This document shows positions 1 through 8,552 of a DNA stretch of 64,000 nucleotides, piece after piece; the stretch's first letter is position 1; every line of letters begins with the position of its first letter. The translations under genes and the position numbers were made by a program. Source of the DNA: Geodermatophilaceae bacterium NBWT11 (GTDB lineage: Bacteria > Actinomycetota > Actinomycetes > Mycobacteriales > Geodermatophilaceae); NCBI GenBank assembly GCA_014218215.1, contig CP043652.1, forward strand, positions 1,860,001-1,924,000. The letters are read 5' to 3'. The notes under the pieces were generated by a model. It did not search any database and was not told where the DNA came from. It worked only from the letters and a program-made list of their open reading frames with translations.

Positions 1-192
1 CACCACGAGGTCCGGCGCGGCGTCGGCCACCCGGGCCAGCGCCTGGTCCCCGTCGGCGGCGACGACCACGTCGAACCCGCTGCGCTGCAGGAACGGCGCC
101 AGGTTGTCGGTGATCGCGGCCTCGTCGTCCACGAGCAGGATGGTCGGCACGTCTGCCGATCCTGGACCTGCGACCGGGGATCCGCTGGTCAC
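1..192 (-). CDS. Response regulator receiver domain (partial, runs off the left edge)
   Basis: Only the N-terminal 64 codons are present. The translation contains ILLVDDEAAITDNL, the acidic pocket of a CheY-like receiver, followed by the alpha-1/beta-2 region of that fold (LQRSGFDVVVAADGDQAL) and DLVV, which leads to the phosphoacceptor Asp just past the edge. It is therefore a two-component response regulator; the output domain is outside the window, so its target is unknown. The start is uncertain: GTG at 192 adds 14 residues before a second in-frame GTG at 150, which lies directly before the PTILLVDDE core. It is divergent from the GAF-LuxR gene at 324. Confidence 0.85.
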   Translation of the reverse strand, partial: MTSGSPVAGPGSADVPTILLVDDEAAITDNLAPFLQRSGFDVVVAADGDQALARVADAAPDLVV

Positions 193-259
193 GGGGGTTG
201 CAGCGACGTGGCACCCGGTGCCGCCCACCGTTGCCCCACCGTCCCGGACGTGGTCCAGT

Positions 260-279
260 GGGGTGACGGGGGTCACCCC
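260..279. promoter_or_regulatory. Inverted repeat between two divergent regulator genes
   Basis: GGGGTGAC, four G, then GTCACCCC forms a perfect 8-bp inverted repeat with a 4-base spacer, about 45 bases before the start of the GAF-LuxR gene and in the shared promoter region with the response regulator. It could be an operator for either regulator, or a hairpin in the LuxR leader. No direct evidence of binding. Confidence 0.35.
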
Positions 280-323
280 GCGGCAGGGGGACGGAGGCCG
301 GTGCGCACGAGCTGGGGACGACG

Positions 324-1214
324 ATGACCACCCCGGGGGCCGCCGCACTGCGTCCGCCGGACCGGGACGCCCTGCGCGCCGTCCTCCGGGAGGTCGCCGG
401 GACCTCCGGGCTGCCGATCGCCTTCGGCGGCCAGGTGCAGCCCCACCTCGCCGCCAGCGGCCGGGACGCGGTGCGGATCACCGAGCTGCGCGGCACCCGG
501 ACCGCACACCTGCGCGGGCTCGCCGTGGTCGCCGGGGCCGGCCTGGGCGGCCGGGTGCTCACCGAGGGCCGGCTGCACGCCGTGGAGGACTACGGCCTGG
601 CCCGGGGCATCACCCACGACTACGACGGCCCGGTGCTCGCCGAGGGCCTGTGCACCGTCGTCGCCACCCCCGTGCTGGTCCGCGGCGCTGCGCGCGCGGT
701 GGTCTACGCCGCCAGCCGGGAGCCGGGTTCGGTGGGGGACCGGGTGCGTGACTCCCTGACCCGGGCCGCCGGCCGGATGGCCGCCGAGCTCGCGGTGCGC
801 GACGAGGTGGACCGGCGGGTGGCCATGCTGGAGGCCTCCGCGGTGGGCCCGCACCCCGGCGGTCACGACGCCGCCTCGCTGGAGGAGGTCCGGGCGGTGC
901 ACTCCGACCTGCGCCTGGTCGCCGCGGCCCTCACCGACGACGCGCTGCGCGAGCGGGTGCACGCTGCGTGCTCCCGGCTCGCCGCCCTGGGCGGCGGCGG
1001 GCGCCTGCCTGCCCCGGCGGTGGCGCTGTCGGCGCGGGAGACCGACGTGCTCGCCCAGGTGGCGCTGGGATGCTCCAACGCCGAGAGCGCCCGCCGGCTC
1101 TCGGTGCGCCCGGAGACGGTCAAGAGCTACCTCGCCGCGGCGATGGCCAAGCTGGACGCGCACACCCGCCACGAGGCCGTCGTCCGCGCCCGCTCCCTCG
1201 GGCTGCTGCCCTGA
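324..1214 (+). CDS. GAF domain / LuxR-type helix-turn-helix transcriptional regulator
   Basis: A 296-residue cytoplasmic regulator. Residues about 20-165 look like a GAF sensor domain (GLGGRVLTEGRLHAVEDYG, then a hydrophobic core with VVATPVLVRG). Residues about 230-295 are a LuxR/NarL HTH: LSARETDVLAQVALGCSNAE followed by LSVRPETVKSYL as recognition helix. There is no receiver domain with a phosphoacceptor Asp, so the input is probably a small ligand or redox signal, unidentified. ATG start with a weak purine stretch upstream. It lies divergent from a response regulator; whether they work together is not shown by the sequence. Confidence 0.85.
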   Translation: MTTPGAAALRPPDRDALRAVLREVAGTSGLPIAFGGQVQPHLAASGRDAVRITELRGTRTAHLRGLAVVAGAGLGGRVLTEGRLHAVEDYGLARGITHDYDGPVLAEGLCTVVATPVLVRGAARAVVYAASREPGSVGDRVRDSLTRAAGRMAAELAVRDEVDRRVAMLEASAVGPHPGGHDAASLEEVRAVHSDLRLVAAALTDDALRERVHAACSRLAALGGGGRLPAPAVALSARETDVLAQVALGCSNAESARRLSVRPETVKSYLAAAMAKLDAHTRHEAVVRARSLGLLP

Positions 1215-1237
1215 CCTGACGCTGGGACCCTGGCCGG

Positions 1238-2206
1238 GTGCGTCGACCCCCCGCCCCCGCCCGCCTGCTGGACGCCGTCCTCGACCGGCTCGTCGTCCCC
1301 GGGTACAGCCGGCTCGGCCCGGCGCTGCGCCACCGCTGGTGGCCCGCCGACCCCCCGGCCGGGGCGCTGGCCGGGAAGCGGGTGCTGGTCACCGGGGCCA
1401 CCTCGGGCATCGGCGAGGCCATGGTCGACGGGTTCCTGGCCCTCGGCGCCGCGGTGCACGTGCTGGGCCGCAACGGGGACAAGACGCAGGCACTGGTCGC
1501 GCGGCTGCGCGCCGAGCACGCCGGTGCCGACGTCGAGGCCGAGGTCTGCGACATCGGCGACCTGGACGCCGTCCGCACCTGGGCCGCCGGCTTCACCGGC
1601 CGGGTCGGCGCGCTGCACGGGCTGGTGCACAACGCCGGGGCGCTGCCCGCCGAGCGCAGCGAGACCGCCCAGGGCCACGAGACGACCCTGGCCGTCCACG
1701 TGCTCGGGCCGCACCTGATGACCTCGCTGCTGGCCGACACCCTGGTCGACGACGCGTCGAGCGTCGTCTGGATGTCCTCGGGCGGCATGTACGGCGCGAG
1801 GCTCCGCGACGACGACCTCGAGTTCCGCACCGGGGAGTACAGCGGGGTGCGGGCCTACGCGCGGACCAAGCGGATGCAGGTCGTGCTCGCCGCCCGCTGG
1901 GCCGACCGGCTCGCCGGCCGGCGGGTCCGGGTGGAGAGCACCCACCCCGGCTGGGTGGACACCGCGGGGGTGACCAGCTCGCTGCCGGGGTTCGGGAAGG
2001 CGGTCGGTCCGCTGCTGCGGACCGCTGCCGAGGGCGCGGACACCACCGTGTGGCTGGTCGCCACCCGACCGCCCTCGACGGGGGAGCACTTCTGGCACGA
2101 CCGGGCGCAGCGGCCCAGCACGCTGGGGTGGGAACGCGGGCAGGACCCGGCCGCGGTGACCCGGTTCCTCGACCAGGTCGCCGCGGCGACGGGCACCCCG
2201 GCCTAA
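1238..2206 (+). CDS. Short-chain dehydrogenase/reductase (SDR) family protein
   Basis: 322 residues. An N-terminal extension of about 45 residues precedes the Rossmann core: GKRVLVTGATSGIG is the TGxxxGIG dinucleotide-binding motif, HNAG is the structural NAG motif, a Ser-rich strand MSSGGMYGARL carries the catalytic Ser, and YARTK supplies the YxxxK pair. This is the pattern of dehydrogenase/reductase SDR-12-like proteins; the substrate cannot be inferred. GTG start 23 bases after the LuxR stop, so it may be co-transcribed with that regulator. The stop overlaps the end of the convergent AAA-VWA gene by 4 bases. Confidence 0.85.
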   Translation: MRRPPAPARLLDAVLDRLVVPGYSRLGPALRHRWWPADPPAGALAGKRVLVTGATSGIGEAMVDGFLALGAAVHVLGRNGDKTQALVARLRAEHAGADVEAEVCDIGDLDAVRTWAAGFTGRVGALHGLVHNAGALPAERSETAQGHETTLAVHVLGPHLMTSLLADTLVDDASSVVWMSSGGMYGARLRDDDLEFRTGEYSGVRAYARTKRMQVVLAARWADRLAGRRVRVESTHPGWVDTAGVTSSLPGFGKAVGPLLRTAAEGADTTVWLVATRPPSTGEHFWHDRAQRPSTLGWERGQDPAAVTRFLDQVAAATGTPA

Positions 2207-4101
2207 CCCAGCAGCCGGGTCAGCGCCGGGCCGATGTCCAGCACGCTGCGCACCATCTCGGCCCGACCGGCCCCGCGGGCGGCCAGCGCCCGGGCCGCGG
2301 CCTCGGCCTCCTCGGTGGGCAGCGGGCAGAGCACGTGCAACCGGTCGATGCCGGCCAACGCGGTCTCCGGCGGGGCGCCGGTGGTGTGCAGGCAGTCCGA
2401 GAGCAGCACGACCATCCGCTCGTCGGACACCGCCGGGGTGAGCTGGGTCCGGGCAGCCCGCAGGGCGGCCGCCAGGTCGGTCATGCCGTGCCCGCGCAGC
2501 GTGACCAGCTGACCGACCAGGTCCTCCGGCGGACGGCGCTGCCCCAGCGCCTGCAGCTCGGTGACCGCGCCGGCGAAGCTGATCACGCTGGTCTCCAGCT
2601 TCTCGTCCGCGGCCAGCACCACCCCGGCCGCGGCGATCGCCGCGATCGCCACGCCCAGCCCGTTCATCGACCCGGAGTGGTCCACCACCAGGCAGACCGC
2701 CCGGCGGTGCCCCGTCCAGGTGCGGGTGACCAGGTCCTCCGTGGCCGGGGGCCACTGCCCGGTCCAGCGGTCCAGCGTGCGGTCGAGGTCCAGGTCGCCG
2801 TCGGCCCGCCGGTTGGGCACCAGCCGCCGGGTGCCCCGGTTGCGCGTGCTGCCCACCCGGCCGACCTGGATGAACACCCGCGAGGCCAGCCGCCGGGCCG
2901 CGTCGCGCAGCTCCCGGTCGGTGGCCAGCGCGAGATCGGCCAGCAGCGCCGCCGCGGCGTCGGGGTCCTCGGCCATCAGCGAGGCGAAGGCCTCCTCGTC
3001 GAGCTCGCCCACCTCCGGGCTCACGTCGTCGAAGGCCTCGTGCTGCTGCTGCATCTGCTGACGGGGGTTCTGCCGCCGGCTGGCCGAGGACTCCCGACGG
3101 GCGGAGCTGGCGGACTCGGGGCCCGCAGGCTGGTCAGCCTGCGGGCCGCCCCCTTTTGGGTCGGCCGCTCCCGGGTCGCCCTGCTGCTGCTCGGACCCCT
3201 CGGAGTCCCCCGGGTCCTCCTCCGGCGGTGGCCCCTCGGCCGGCCAGACGTCGTCCAGGATCGCGTCGATCACCGACTCCGGGGTCCGCTCGACGCCGTC
3301 GACGACCTTGACCCGGCCCGACAACGCGGCGTGCGCGGCGTCCCGGGCGGTCTCCCGGGCACCGTCGGCACCCAGCCCGCCGCCCCCGCGGATCTCCAGC
3401 AGCCCGCCCAGCAGCATCACCAGGTCGATCGCACCGCGCACCGAGGAGCCCATCCGCAGGTCGCGGTGCTCCCGGGTGGCCCGCACCATCCGCACCGAGA
3501 AGCCGATGGACGCGGGGTCCCCGCCGGTCACCTGCCCGACGATCGCCCGCTCGGCGTCGGGCCCCTGGTAGCCCAGGACCACCCGGCACATCCGGTCGGC
3601 GATGGCCTGACCGACCCGGGCGGTGCCGATCGCGTCGAAGGGGTTCATCGCCGCGATGAGCCGGAACCCGCTGGCCGCGCGCACCCGGCCGAGCCGGGGC
3701 ACGGCGATCTCGCCCTCGGTGAGCACCGTGATGAGGACGTTCAGCGTCTCCTCGGGGATCCGGTTCAGCTCCTCGAGGTAGAGCAGTCCCGAACCGCGCA
3801 TCGCGGTCAGCAGCGGCCCGTCGGTGAAGCTGCTGGGCACGTACCCGTCGGTCATCACCGCCGACGGGTCGTACTGGCCCACCAGCCGGGCGGGGGTGAG
3901 CTCGGCGTTGCCCTCGACGAAGACCACCTCGGTGCCGACGTCGGCGGCGATCGAGCGCAGCAGCGTCGACTTGCCGGTGCCGGGCGGGCCCTCGAGGACC
4001 ACGTGCCGGTTGGTCCGCAGCGCGACGGTGAGCACCTCGCGCTCCTTGCGCAGGCCGATGACCGGGCTCGTGGGGGCGGGCGGTGCGGGCAGGGCGGTCA
4101 C
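2203..4101 (-). CDS. AAA+ ATPase fused to a VWA domain (magnesium-chelatase/MoxR-like)
   Basis: 632 residues. The N-terminal half is an AAA+ module: Walker A GPPGTGKST near residues 38-46, Walker B LLYLEELNR near 105-113, and the sensor-1 strand RLIAAMNPFD. A linker (about 290-370) rich in Pro, Glu, Gln and Ser separates it from a C-terminal VWA domain with the MIDAS motif DHSGSMNG near residue 470 and a later GHGMTDL loop. BchI/BchD and MoxR/VWA pairs use this architecture to remodel or metallate partner enzymes; here both parts are on one chain. The neighbouring genes are coxD/coxE/xdhC-like, so it may assist the same molybdoenzyme maturation, but a cobalt or magnesium chelatase-like role is not excluded. 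Confidence 0.85.
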   Translation of the reverse strand: MTALPAPPAPTSPVIGLRKEREVLTVALRTNRHVVLEGPPGTGKSTLLRSIAADVGTEVVFVEGNAELTPARLVGQYDPSAVMTDGYVPSSFTDGPLLTAMRGSGLLYLEELNRIPEETLNVLITVLTEGEIAVPRLGRVRAASGFRLIAAMNPFDAIGTARVGQAIADRMCRVVLGYQGPDAERAIVGQVTGGDPASIGFSVRMVRATREHRDLRMGSSVRGAIDLVMLLGGLLEIRGGGGLGADGARETARDAAHAALSGRVKVVDGVERTPESVIDAILDDVWPAEGPPPEEDPGDSEGSEQQQGDPGAADPKGGGPQADQPAGPESASSARRESSASRRQNPRQQMQQQHEAFDDVSPEVGELDEEAFASLMAEDPDAAAALLADLALATDRELRDAARRLASRVFIQVGRVGSTRNRGTRRLVPNRRADGDLDLDRTLDRWTGQWPPATEDLVTRTWTGHRRAVCLVVDHSGSMNGLGVAIAAIAAAGVVLAADEKLETSVISFAGAVTELQALGQRRPPEDLVGQLVTLRGHGMTDLAAALRAARTQLTPAVSDERMVVLLSDCLHTTGAPPETALAGIDRLHVLCPLPTEEAEAAARALAARGAGRAEMVRSVLDIGPALTRLLG

Positions 4102-4179
4102 GTCACTCCAGTGGGACTGTCCGGGTGGGTCGTGACGATCATCACCCGGACCACGCCGGGCCCGCAGGCCAGGGGTGGG

Positions 4180-4587
4180 TCAGACCGGGTGCAGACCGCT
4201 GCGCAGCAGGGGCAGCAGCACCCGGTCGACGAGGTCCGGCACGACGGCCGGGTCCAGGGGTCGGCCCAGCAGCCGGCTCACCAGCAACCCGCGCACCGTG
4301 CGGACGGCGACCCACGTCGGGCGCAGCGGCACCCCCTCGCCGCGGTCGCGGGCCCGCTGCAGCAGCAGGGCCAGGCCCTCGTCGACGACCCGGTCCGCGC
4401 CGCGCAGCAGCTCCTCGTGCGCCCGGGCCGAGGGGTCGGCGGGCAGCGCGCGGAGCTCGGCCGCGTCCGGCGCGGAGGACCACACCCGGGCCAGCTCGTG
4501 CAGGTCGGCGGCCAGCGACCCACCGTCGGCGGGCAGCACGAACGGGGCGATCGCGCCCACCGGCAGCGGGCGCACGGACGCGGTCAC
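4180..4587 (-). CDS. TetR C-terminal-domain-like protein lacking the DNA-binding domain (possible remnant)
   Basis: 135 residues, all-helical and Leu/Ala/Arg-rich. The end (PTWVAVRTVRGLLVSRLLG, then DPAVVPDLVDRVLLPLLRSGL) resembles the ligand-binding C-terminus of TetR-family regulators, but there is no N-terminal HTH (the usual roughly 50 residues). Upstream of the GTG start, a second frame (ATG at about 4616) runs into a stop at the GTG itself, so no HTH is hidden in another frame. A palindrome of TetR type lies at 4671-4685. I read it as a TetR regulator that lost its HTH by deletion, or a free-standing ligand-binding domain. The family call is tentative. Confidence 0.45.
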   Translation of the reverse strand: MTASVRPLPVGAIAPFVLPADGGSLAADLHELARVWSSAPDAAELRALPADPSARAHEELLRGADRVVDEGLALLLQRARDRGEGVPLRPTWVAVRTVRGLLVSRLLGRPLDPAVVPDLVDRVLLPLLRSGLHPV

Positions 4588-4670
4588 CGACGCCGCCGGT
4601 CGGGGAGGGGGCTCATCGGGGGCACGGCACGCTCCTCGGGGTCGGTACCGGGGAGCGACGCCCCCGTGTC

Positions 4671-4685
4671 GGTACTGAAAGTATC
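4671..4685. promoter_or_regulatory. Candidate TetR-type operator
   Basis: GGTACTgaaAGTATC is a 6-3-6 inverted repeat with one mismatch, extended by CG/CG pairs on each side. It lies in the 144-bp gap between the MOSC gene and the TetR-like gene, in the expected promoter position for the latter. TetR-family autoregulatory sites often look like this. Its presence next to a protein without an HTH is odd. Confidence 0.5.
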
Positions 4686-4731
4686 GGAACGACTACGGAC
4701 AGACGACTCGACGGTCCCTGCGTGTCGCCCG

Positions 4732-5223
4732 TCACTCCACGGGCGCGATCCTCAGCACCGCCGGCCCGAGCCTCAGCACCCCGTCGGACAACGGTCGGCA
4801 CCGCACCCCACCCCGCCCCCGCATCCCGCGGTGGGCCCCCGGCGCCAGCACGACGTCCATCCACCGGCACGGGTTCGCCGCCCGGCCACCGAGCAGCCGC
4901 ACCTCCCCCGCACCGCAGTCCAGCGCGAACTCCCGCCCGCGGAGCGCCTCGACGTCCGCCCCGCGCAGCACCACGTTCCGGCGGGCGAGCAGCGGGTCGA
5001 ACGGCGGCACCCCGAGCTCGGCGGCCAGCGCCTCCAACGACTCCACGTCGAGCACGGTCACCGCGGCGTCCCGGTGCGCGGGCTTCCCGGCGTACCGGTC
5101 ACCCACCACGCCGAACCCACCGCGCACCTCCAGCTCGGCCCGCCGGTCGGCCTCCTGCGCGGGTGTCGTGGTCCCCGGCCGGCCGTCGTAACGGTGCGCC
5201 GCCGACGCCATCAGCGCGACCAC
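4732..5223 (-). CDS. MOSC domain-containing protein
   Basis: About 163 residues, one MOSC (molybdenum cofactor sulfurase C-terminal) domain. Seen: GDRYAGKPAHRDAAVTVL, the typical GDRH/hxxx strand of the family; DPLLARRNVVLRG (the R-R-N turn of MOSC proteins); and CRWMDV with a conserved-type Cys near residue 128. Family members bind sulfurated molybdenum cofactor or carry its sulfur. Position 29 bases downstream of xdhC, whose family inserts sulfurated cofactor into xanthine dehydrogenase-type enzymes, supports that role. The GTG chosen is the first start in frame; the domain reads on upstream (PVEV) without another ATG/GTG, so a few N-terminal residues may be missing. Confidence 0.8.
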   Translation of the reverse strand: MVALMASAAHRYDGRPGTTTPAQEADRRAELEVRGGFGVVGDRYAGKPAHRDAAVTVLDVESLEALAAELGVPPFDPLLARRNVVLRGADVEALRGREFALDCGAGEVRLLGGRAANPCRWMDVVLAPGAHRGMRGRGGVRCRPLSDGVLRLGPAVLRIAPVE

Positions 5224-5252
5224 CTCGACGGGGACCTCGACGGGTCGGCCGC

Positions 5253-6374
5253 TCAGCGGTCCGCGGAGGCGTGGATCGGGCCGTCCGCGCCGGTCAGCCG
5301 CTCACCGGAACCGCCCCACCGTCCGGCGATGATCTCCGCGGCGATCGAGATCGCGGTCTCCTCCGGGGTGCGGGCACCCAGGTCCAGCCCGATCGGCGAG
5401 GACAGCCTGTCCAGCTGCCCGGGCGTCAGGCCGGCCTCGCGCAGCCGGTCCATCCGCTCGTCGTGCGTGCGCCGGGACCCCATCGCCCCGACGTAGGCCA
5501 CGTCGAGGTCCAGGGCGACCTCCAGCAGCGGGACGTCGAACTTCGGGTCGTGGGTGAGCACGCAGAGCACCGTGCGCTCGTCGATGCGGCCGGCGTCGAC
5601 CTCGGTCTGCAGGTAGCTGTGCGGCCACTCGACGACGACCTCGTGGGCGTCGGGGAAGCGGCGGGCGGTGGCGAAGACCGGGCGGGCGTCGCAGACGGTG
5701 ACCCGGTACCCCAGGAAGGCACCGACCCGGGCGACGGCGGCGGCGAAGTCGATCGCGCCGAAGACGACCATCCGGGCCGGCGGGGCGAACGAGGACACGA
5801 ACAGGGTCAGCTCGTCGCCGCGCCGCTCCCCGTCGTGGCCGAAGTTCAGCGTCGCGGTGCGGCCGGCGGCGAGCATGCCGCGGATGTCGGAGGCCGCGGC
5901 CTCGTCCAGCCGCGGCAGACCCAGGGAGCCCGAGGTGCGGTCGGGCCACACGACCAGCCGGTTGCCCAGCCGGTCCTCGGGGCCCTTGACCACCGTGACG
6001 ACGGCGACCGGCTCGTGCGCGGCGACCGAGTCGGCCACCTCGCCCAGCTCCGGGAACGTCTCCTGCGAGATCGACTCCACGTAGACGTCGAGGATCCCGC
6101 CGCAGGTCAGTCCCACGGCGAAGGCGTCGTCGTCGCTGACGCCGTAGCGCTCCAGGGTGGGGTCACCCGAGGCCACGACGTCCTTGGCCTCCTCGTAGAC
6201 CGCGCCCTCGACGCAGCCGCCGGACACGCTGCCCACCGCGGTGCCGTCGGGGCCCACGAGCATCGAGGCCCCGGCCGGGCGCGGCGCGGAGCGCCAGGTG
6301 GCCACCACGGTGCCCATGCCGACGGTCTCCCCCGCCCGCCACCAACCGACCAGGTCGTCCAGGACATCACGCAT
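5253..6374 (-). CDS. XdhC/CoxF family molybdenum-cofactor insertion protein
   Basis: 373 residues. The N-terminal XdhC/CoxI domain has GTVVATWRSAPRPAGASM, GSVSGGCVEGAV and a Cys in LTCGG; the C-terminal Rossmann domain starts at RMVVFGAIDFAAAVAR with VCDARPVFAT and ends with the usual GARTPEETAISIAAEI. XdhC proteins bind Moco, protect its sulfurated form and deliver it to xanthine dehydrogenase or CO dehydrogenase large subunits; CoxF is the CODH paralogue. The order coxD-coxE-coxF on the minus strand matches the known CODH accessory order. A 77-bp gap separates it from the upstream coxE-like gene. The structural coxMSL genes are not in the window. Confidence 0.92.
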   Translation of the reverse strand: MRDVLDDLVGWWRAGETVGMGTVVATWRSAPRPAGASMLVGPDGTAVGSVSGGCVEGAVYEEAKDVVASGDPTLERYGVSDDDAFAVGLTCGGILDVYVESISQETFPELGEVADSVAAHEPVAVVTVVKGPEDRLGNRLVVWPDRTSGSLGLPRLDEAAASDIRGMLAAGRTATLNFGHDGERRGDELTLFVSSFAPPARMVVFGAIDFAAAVARVGAFLGYRVTVCDARPVFATARRFPDAHEVVVEWPHSYLQTEVDAGRIDERTVLCVLTHDPKFDVPLLEVALDLDVAYVGAMGSRRTHDERMDRLREAGLTPGQLDRLSSPIGLDLGARTPEETAISIAAEIIAGRWGGSGERLTGADGPIHASADR

Positions 6375-6451
6375 CGTCAGATTCCTCTCGTGGTGTGGCG
6401 CCGGTCAGGGGCCCGCCGCGAGCCTGCGAGTGGTGGGGGGACCGGGGTCCT

Positions 6452-7576
6452 TCAGGCATTCTCGATCACTCCTGCCAGTTCCTCGAAGGCCGCGAGGCTG
6501 TGCCCGGCGACGAAGTGGTCAACAGCCGGCAGGGCCGCCTGCATCCCGCCGGTGAGCGGCTCGTAGCCGACCCGGCCCTTGTGCGGGTTCACCCACACCA
6601 CGCTGTGCGCCAGCCGGTGCAGCCGGCGCATCTGCTCGGCGAGCAGCTCGGTGCCCCCGCGTTCCCAGCCGTCGCTGCACAGCACGACGACCGCCCCACG
6701 GGCGGTGCCGCGCTGGCCCCAGCGGTCCAGGAAGGCCTTGAGCACCTCGCCGATCCGGGTGCCACCCGACCAGTCCGGGATGGCGTGCCCGCTCGCGGCC
6801 AGCGCCTTGTCCGGATCGCGCAGCCGCATCTCCCGGGTCACCCGGGTCAGCCGGGTGCCGATGGTGAACACCTCGGTGGACGCCGGGCGCGCCCGCACCG
6901 CGGCGTGCGCGAAGCGCAGCAGCGCGTCGGCGTACGGGCTCATCGAGCCCGACACGTCGACCAGCAGCACCACCCGCCGCGGCCGCGGCCGGGCCCGCCG
7001 GTGCTGCAGCCGGGTGATCTCCCCGCCGTCCCGCAACGCCCGCCGGACCGTGCGCCCGGGGTGCACCTGCCCGTGCAGGTCCGGACGCCGCCGCCGCGAG
7101 GGCCGCATCGGGGCAGCCGGCACCAGCAGCGCGAACAGCCGGCGCAGCTGGTCGCGCTCGGCGATGCTCAGCTCCGAGACGTCCCGGGTGCGCAGCACCT
7201 CGTCCTCGCTGGCCGCGGCCTTGAGGTCGGGGGCCTCCTCGGTGTCCTCACCGCTCCCGGCGTCCGAGGCCGACAGCGGCGCCGACTCGGCCATCCGCTG
7301 CTCCTGCTGCGCCGACTTCTGCGGCTTCCGGGGGGCCTCGCCGGCGAAGTAGGCGGCGAACGCGGCGTCGTAGCGGTCCAGGTCGTCCGGGCTCGCGCAC
7401 AGCGTCAGCCGGCCGGCCCAGTAGACGTCGGTCGCGTCGAGCACGTCGAGGTGCCCGACGGCCTGCAGCATCGCCTCGACCCGGTCCGGGGACGCGCCGC
7501 CCCCGGCGTGCCGGAGCGTGCGGGCGAACCCCAGGACGACGTCGACGACGTCCCGGGTGCCGGCGCTAGGAGCCAC
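6452..7576 (-). CDS. VWA domain protein of the CoxE family
   Basis: 374 residues. The N-terminal part (FARTLRHAGGGASPDRVEAML) matches the DUF/VWA CoxE-like family; the C-terminal VWA domain has the MIDAS motif DVSGSMSPYAD near residue 208, with WSGGTRIGE and LCSDGWERG as the later metal-loop segments. CoxE acts with the AAA+ ATPase CoxD to mature the bimetallic active site of aerobic CO dehydrogenase. The start codon overlaps the end of the upstream coxD-like gene by 11 bases, which indicates translational coupling and a shared complex. Confidence 0.9.
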   Translation of the reverse strand: MAPSAGTRDVVDVVLGFARTLRHAGGGASPDRVEAMLQAVGHLDVLDATDVYWAGRLTLCASPDDLDRYDAAFAAYFAGEAPRKPQKSAQQEQRMAESAPLSASDAGSGEDTEEAPDLKAAASEDEVLRTRDVSELSIAERDQLRRLFALLVPAAPMRPSRRRRPDLHGQVHPGRTVRRALRDGGEITRLQHRRARPRPRRVVLLVDVSGSMSPYADALLRFAHAAVRARPASTEVFTIGTRLTRVTREMRLRDPDKALAASGHAIPDWSGGTRIGEVLKAFLDRWGQRGTARGAVVVLCSDGWERGGTELLAEQMRRLHRLAHSVVWVNPHKGRVGYEPLTGGMQAALPAVDHFVAGHSLAAFEELAGVIENA

Positions 7577-8483
7577 CGAAGAGCGCTCCCCGGGTGAGCG
7601 CCCGCACCCGGTCGGTGTCCTCGCGGTACTTCAGGACGGCGCCGAGGGTGCGTGCCCCGGTCTCGGGGTCCAGCTCGCGGGCGCCCAGGGTGTGCAGCGC
7701 GGTGGCCCAGTCCATCGCCTCGGCGATGCCGGGGGGCTTGAGCAGGTCCAGGCTGCGCAGCTTCGCCGTCGCCCGGGCGACCTGGCGGGCCAGGGTCTCG
7801 GTGACCTCGGGGAGGCGCTGGCGCAGGATCGCCACCTCGCGCTCGAAGTCCGGGTGCTCCAGCCAGTGGTAGAGGCAGCGGCGCTTGAGGGCGTCGTGCA
7901 CCTCACGGGTGCGGTTGGAGGTGAGCACCACCAGCGGCGGGCTGGCCGCGCGCACGGTGCCCAGCTCAGGGATCGAGATGGTGAAGTCGCTGAGCAGCTC
8001 GAGCAGGAAGGCCTCGAACTCGTCGTCCGCGCGGTCGATCTCGTCGATGAGCAGCACCGACGGGGCGTCCTCGAGGGCCTGCAGCAGCGGGCGGGCCAGC
8101 AGGAAGCGCCGGTCGTAGAGCCCGGCCTCGAGCTGCTGCACGTCGCCGGTGGAGCCGGCGGCCTCGGCGGCCCGCAGGTGCAGGAGCTGACGGCCGAAGT
8201 CCCAGTCGTAGAGCGCCTGACTGGCCTCGAGGCCCTCGTAGCACTGCAGCCGGTACATCGGCCGGCCGGTGACCTCGGCGAGCGCGTGCGCCAGGGCGGT
8301 CTTGCCGACCCCGGCCTCGCCCTCCAGGAACAGCGGCCGGCCCATCGCCAGCGCCAGGTGTGCGGCGGTGGCCAGGCCCTCGTCGGGCAGGTAGCCGGTG
8401 GCCTGCAGCGCCGCGGCGAGGGCGTCGGGATCGGCCGGCAGGGTCTCGGCCGGGCGGGACGACGCAGTTGTGGGCTGACTCAC
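7566..8483 (-). CDS. MoxR-type AAA+ ATPase, CoxD-like
   Basis: 305 residues from the GTG at 8483, which has a GAAGGTGGG ribosome site just upstream; the frame extends 17 codons further without a better site. Walker A is GEAGVGKTALA, Walker B VLLIDEIDRAD, followed by LLELLSDF and the sensor strand VLTSNRTREVHDALKRRCLYHW, all typical of MoxR/CoxD. CoxD is a membrane-associated chaperone-like ATPase that, with CoxE, sets up the [CuSMoO2] centre in CODH. First gene of the D-E-F set here. The enzyme it serves is not encoded nearby. Confidence 0.9.
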   Translation of the reverse strand: MSQPTTASSRPAETLPADPDALAAALQATGYLPDEGLATAAHLALAMGRPLFLEGEAGVGKTALAHALAEVTGRPMYRLQCYEGLEASQALYDWDFGRQLLHLRAAEAAGSTGDVQQLEAGLYDRRFLLARPLLQALEDAPSVLLIDEIDRADDEFEAFLLELLSDFTISIPELGTVRAASPPLVVLTSNRTREVHDALKRRCLYHWLEHPDFEREVAILRQRLPEVTETLARQVARATAKLRSLDLLKPPGIAEAMDWATALHTLGARELDPETGARTLGAVLKYREDTDRVRALTRGALFGGS

Positions 8484-8552
8484 CGACCCACCTTCGCACG
8501 GGCGTTCCACACCTGCGTTGCAGGTGGGTTGCACACCGTCGCCCGGCCGGGT

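Noticed and set aside
4588-4731. A missing TetR HTH hidden by a frameshift upstream of the TetR-like gene
   Set aside because: Only 144 bases are available before the MOSC gene and no frame gives an HTH-like sequence, so a single frameshift cannot explain it; a deletion is more likely.
1339-5496. A 1385-codon open frame on the plus strand, and similar long frames such as 4083-6566 (+) and 43650-46382 (-)
   Set aside because: They run opposite or out of frame to genes with clear domains, and their translations are Arg/Pro/Gly-rich or lack any motif. In DNA of this GC content long antisense frames arise by chance.
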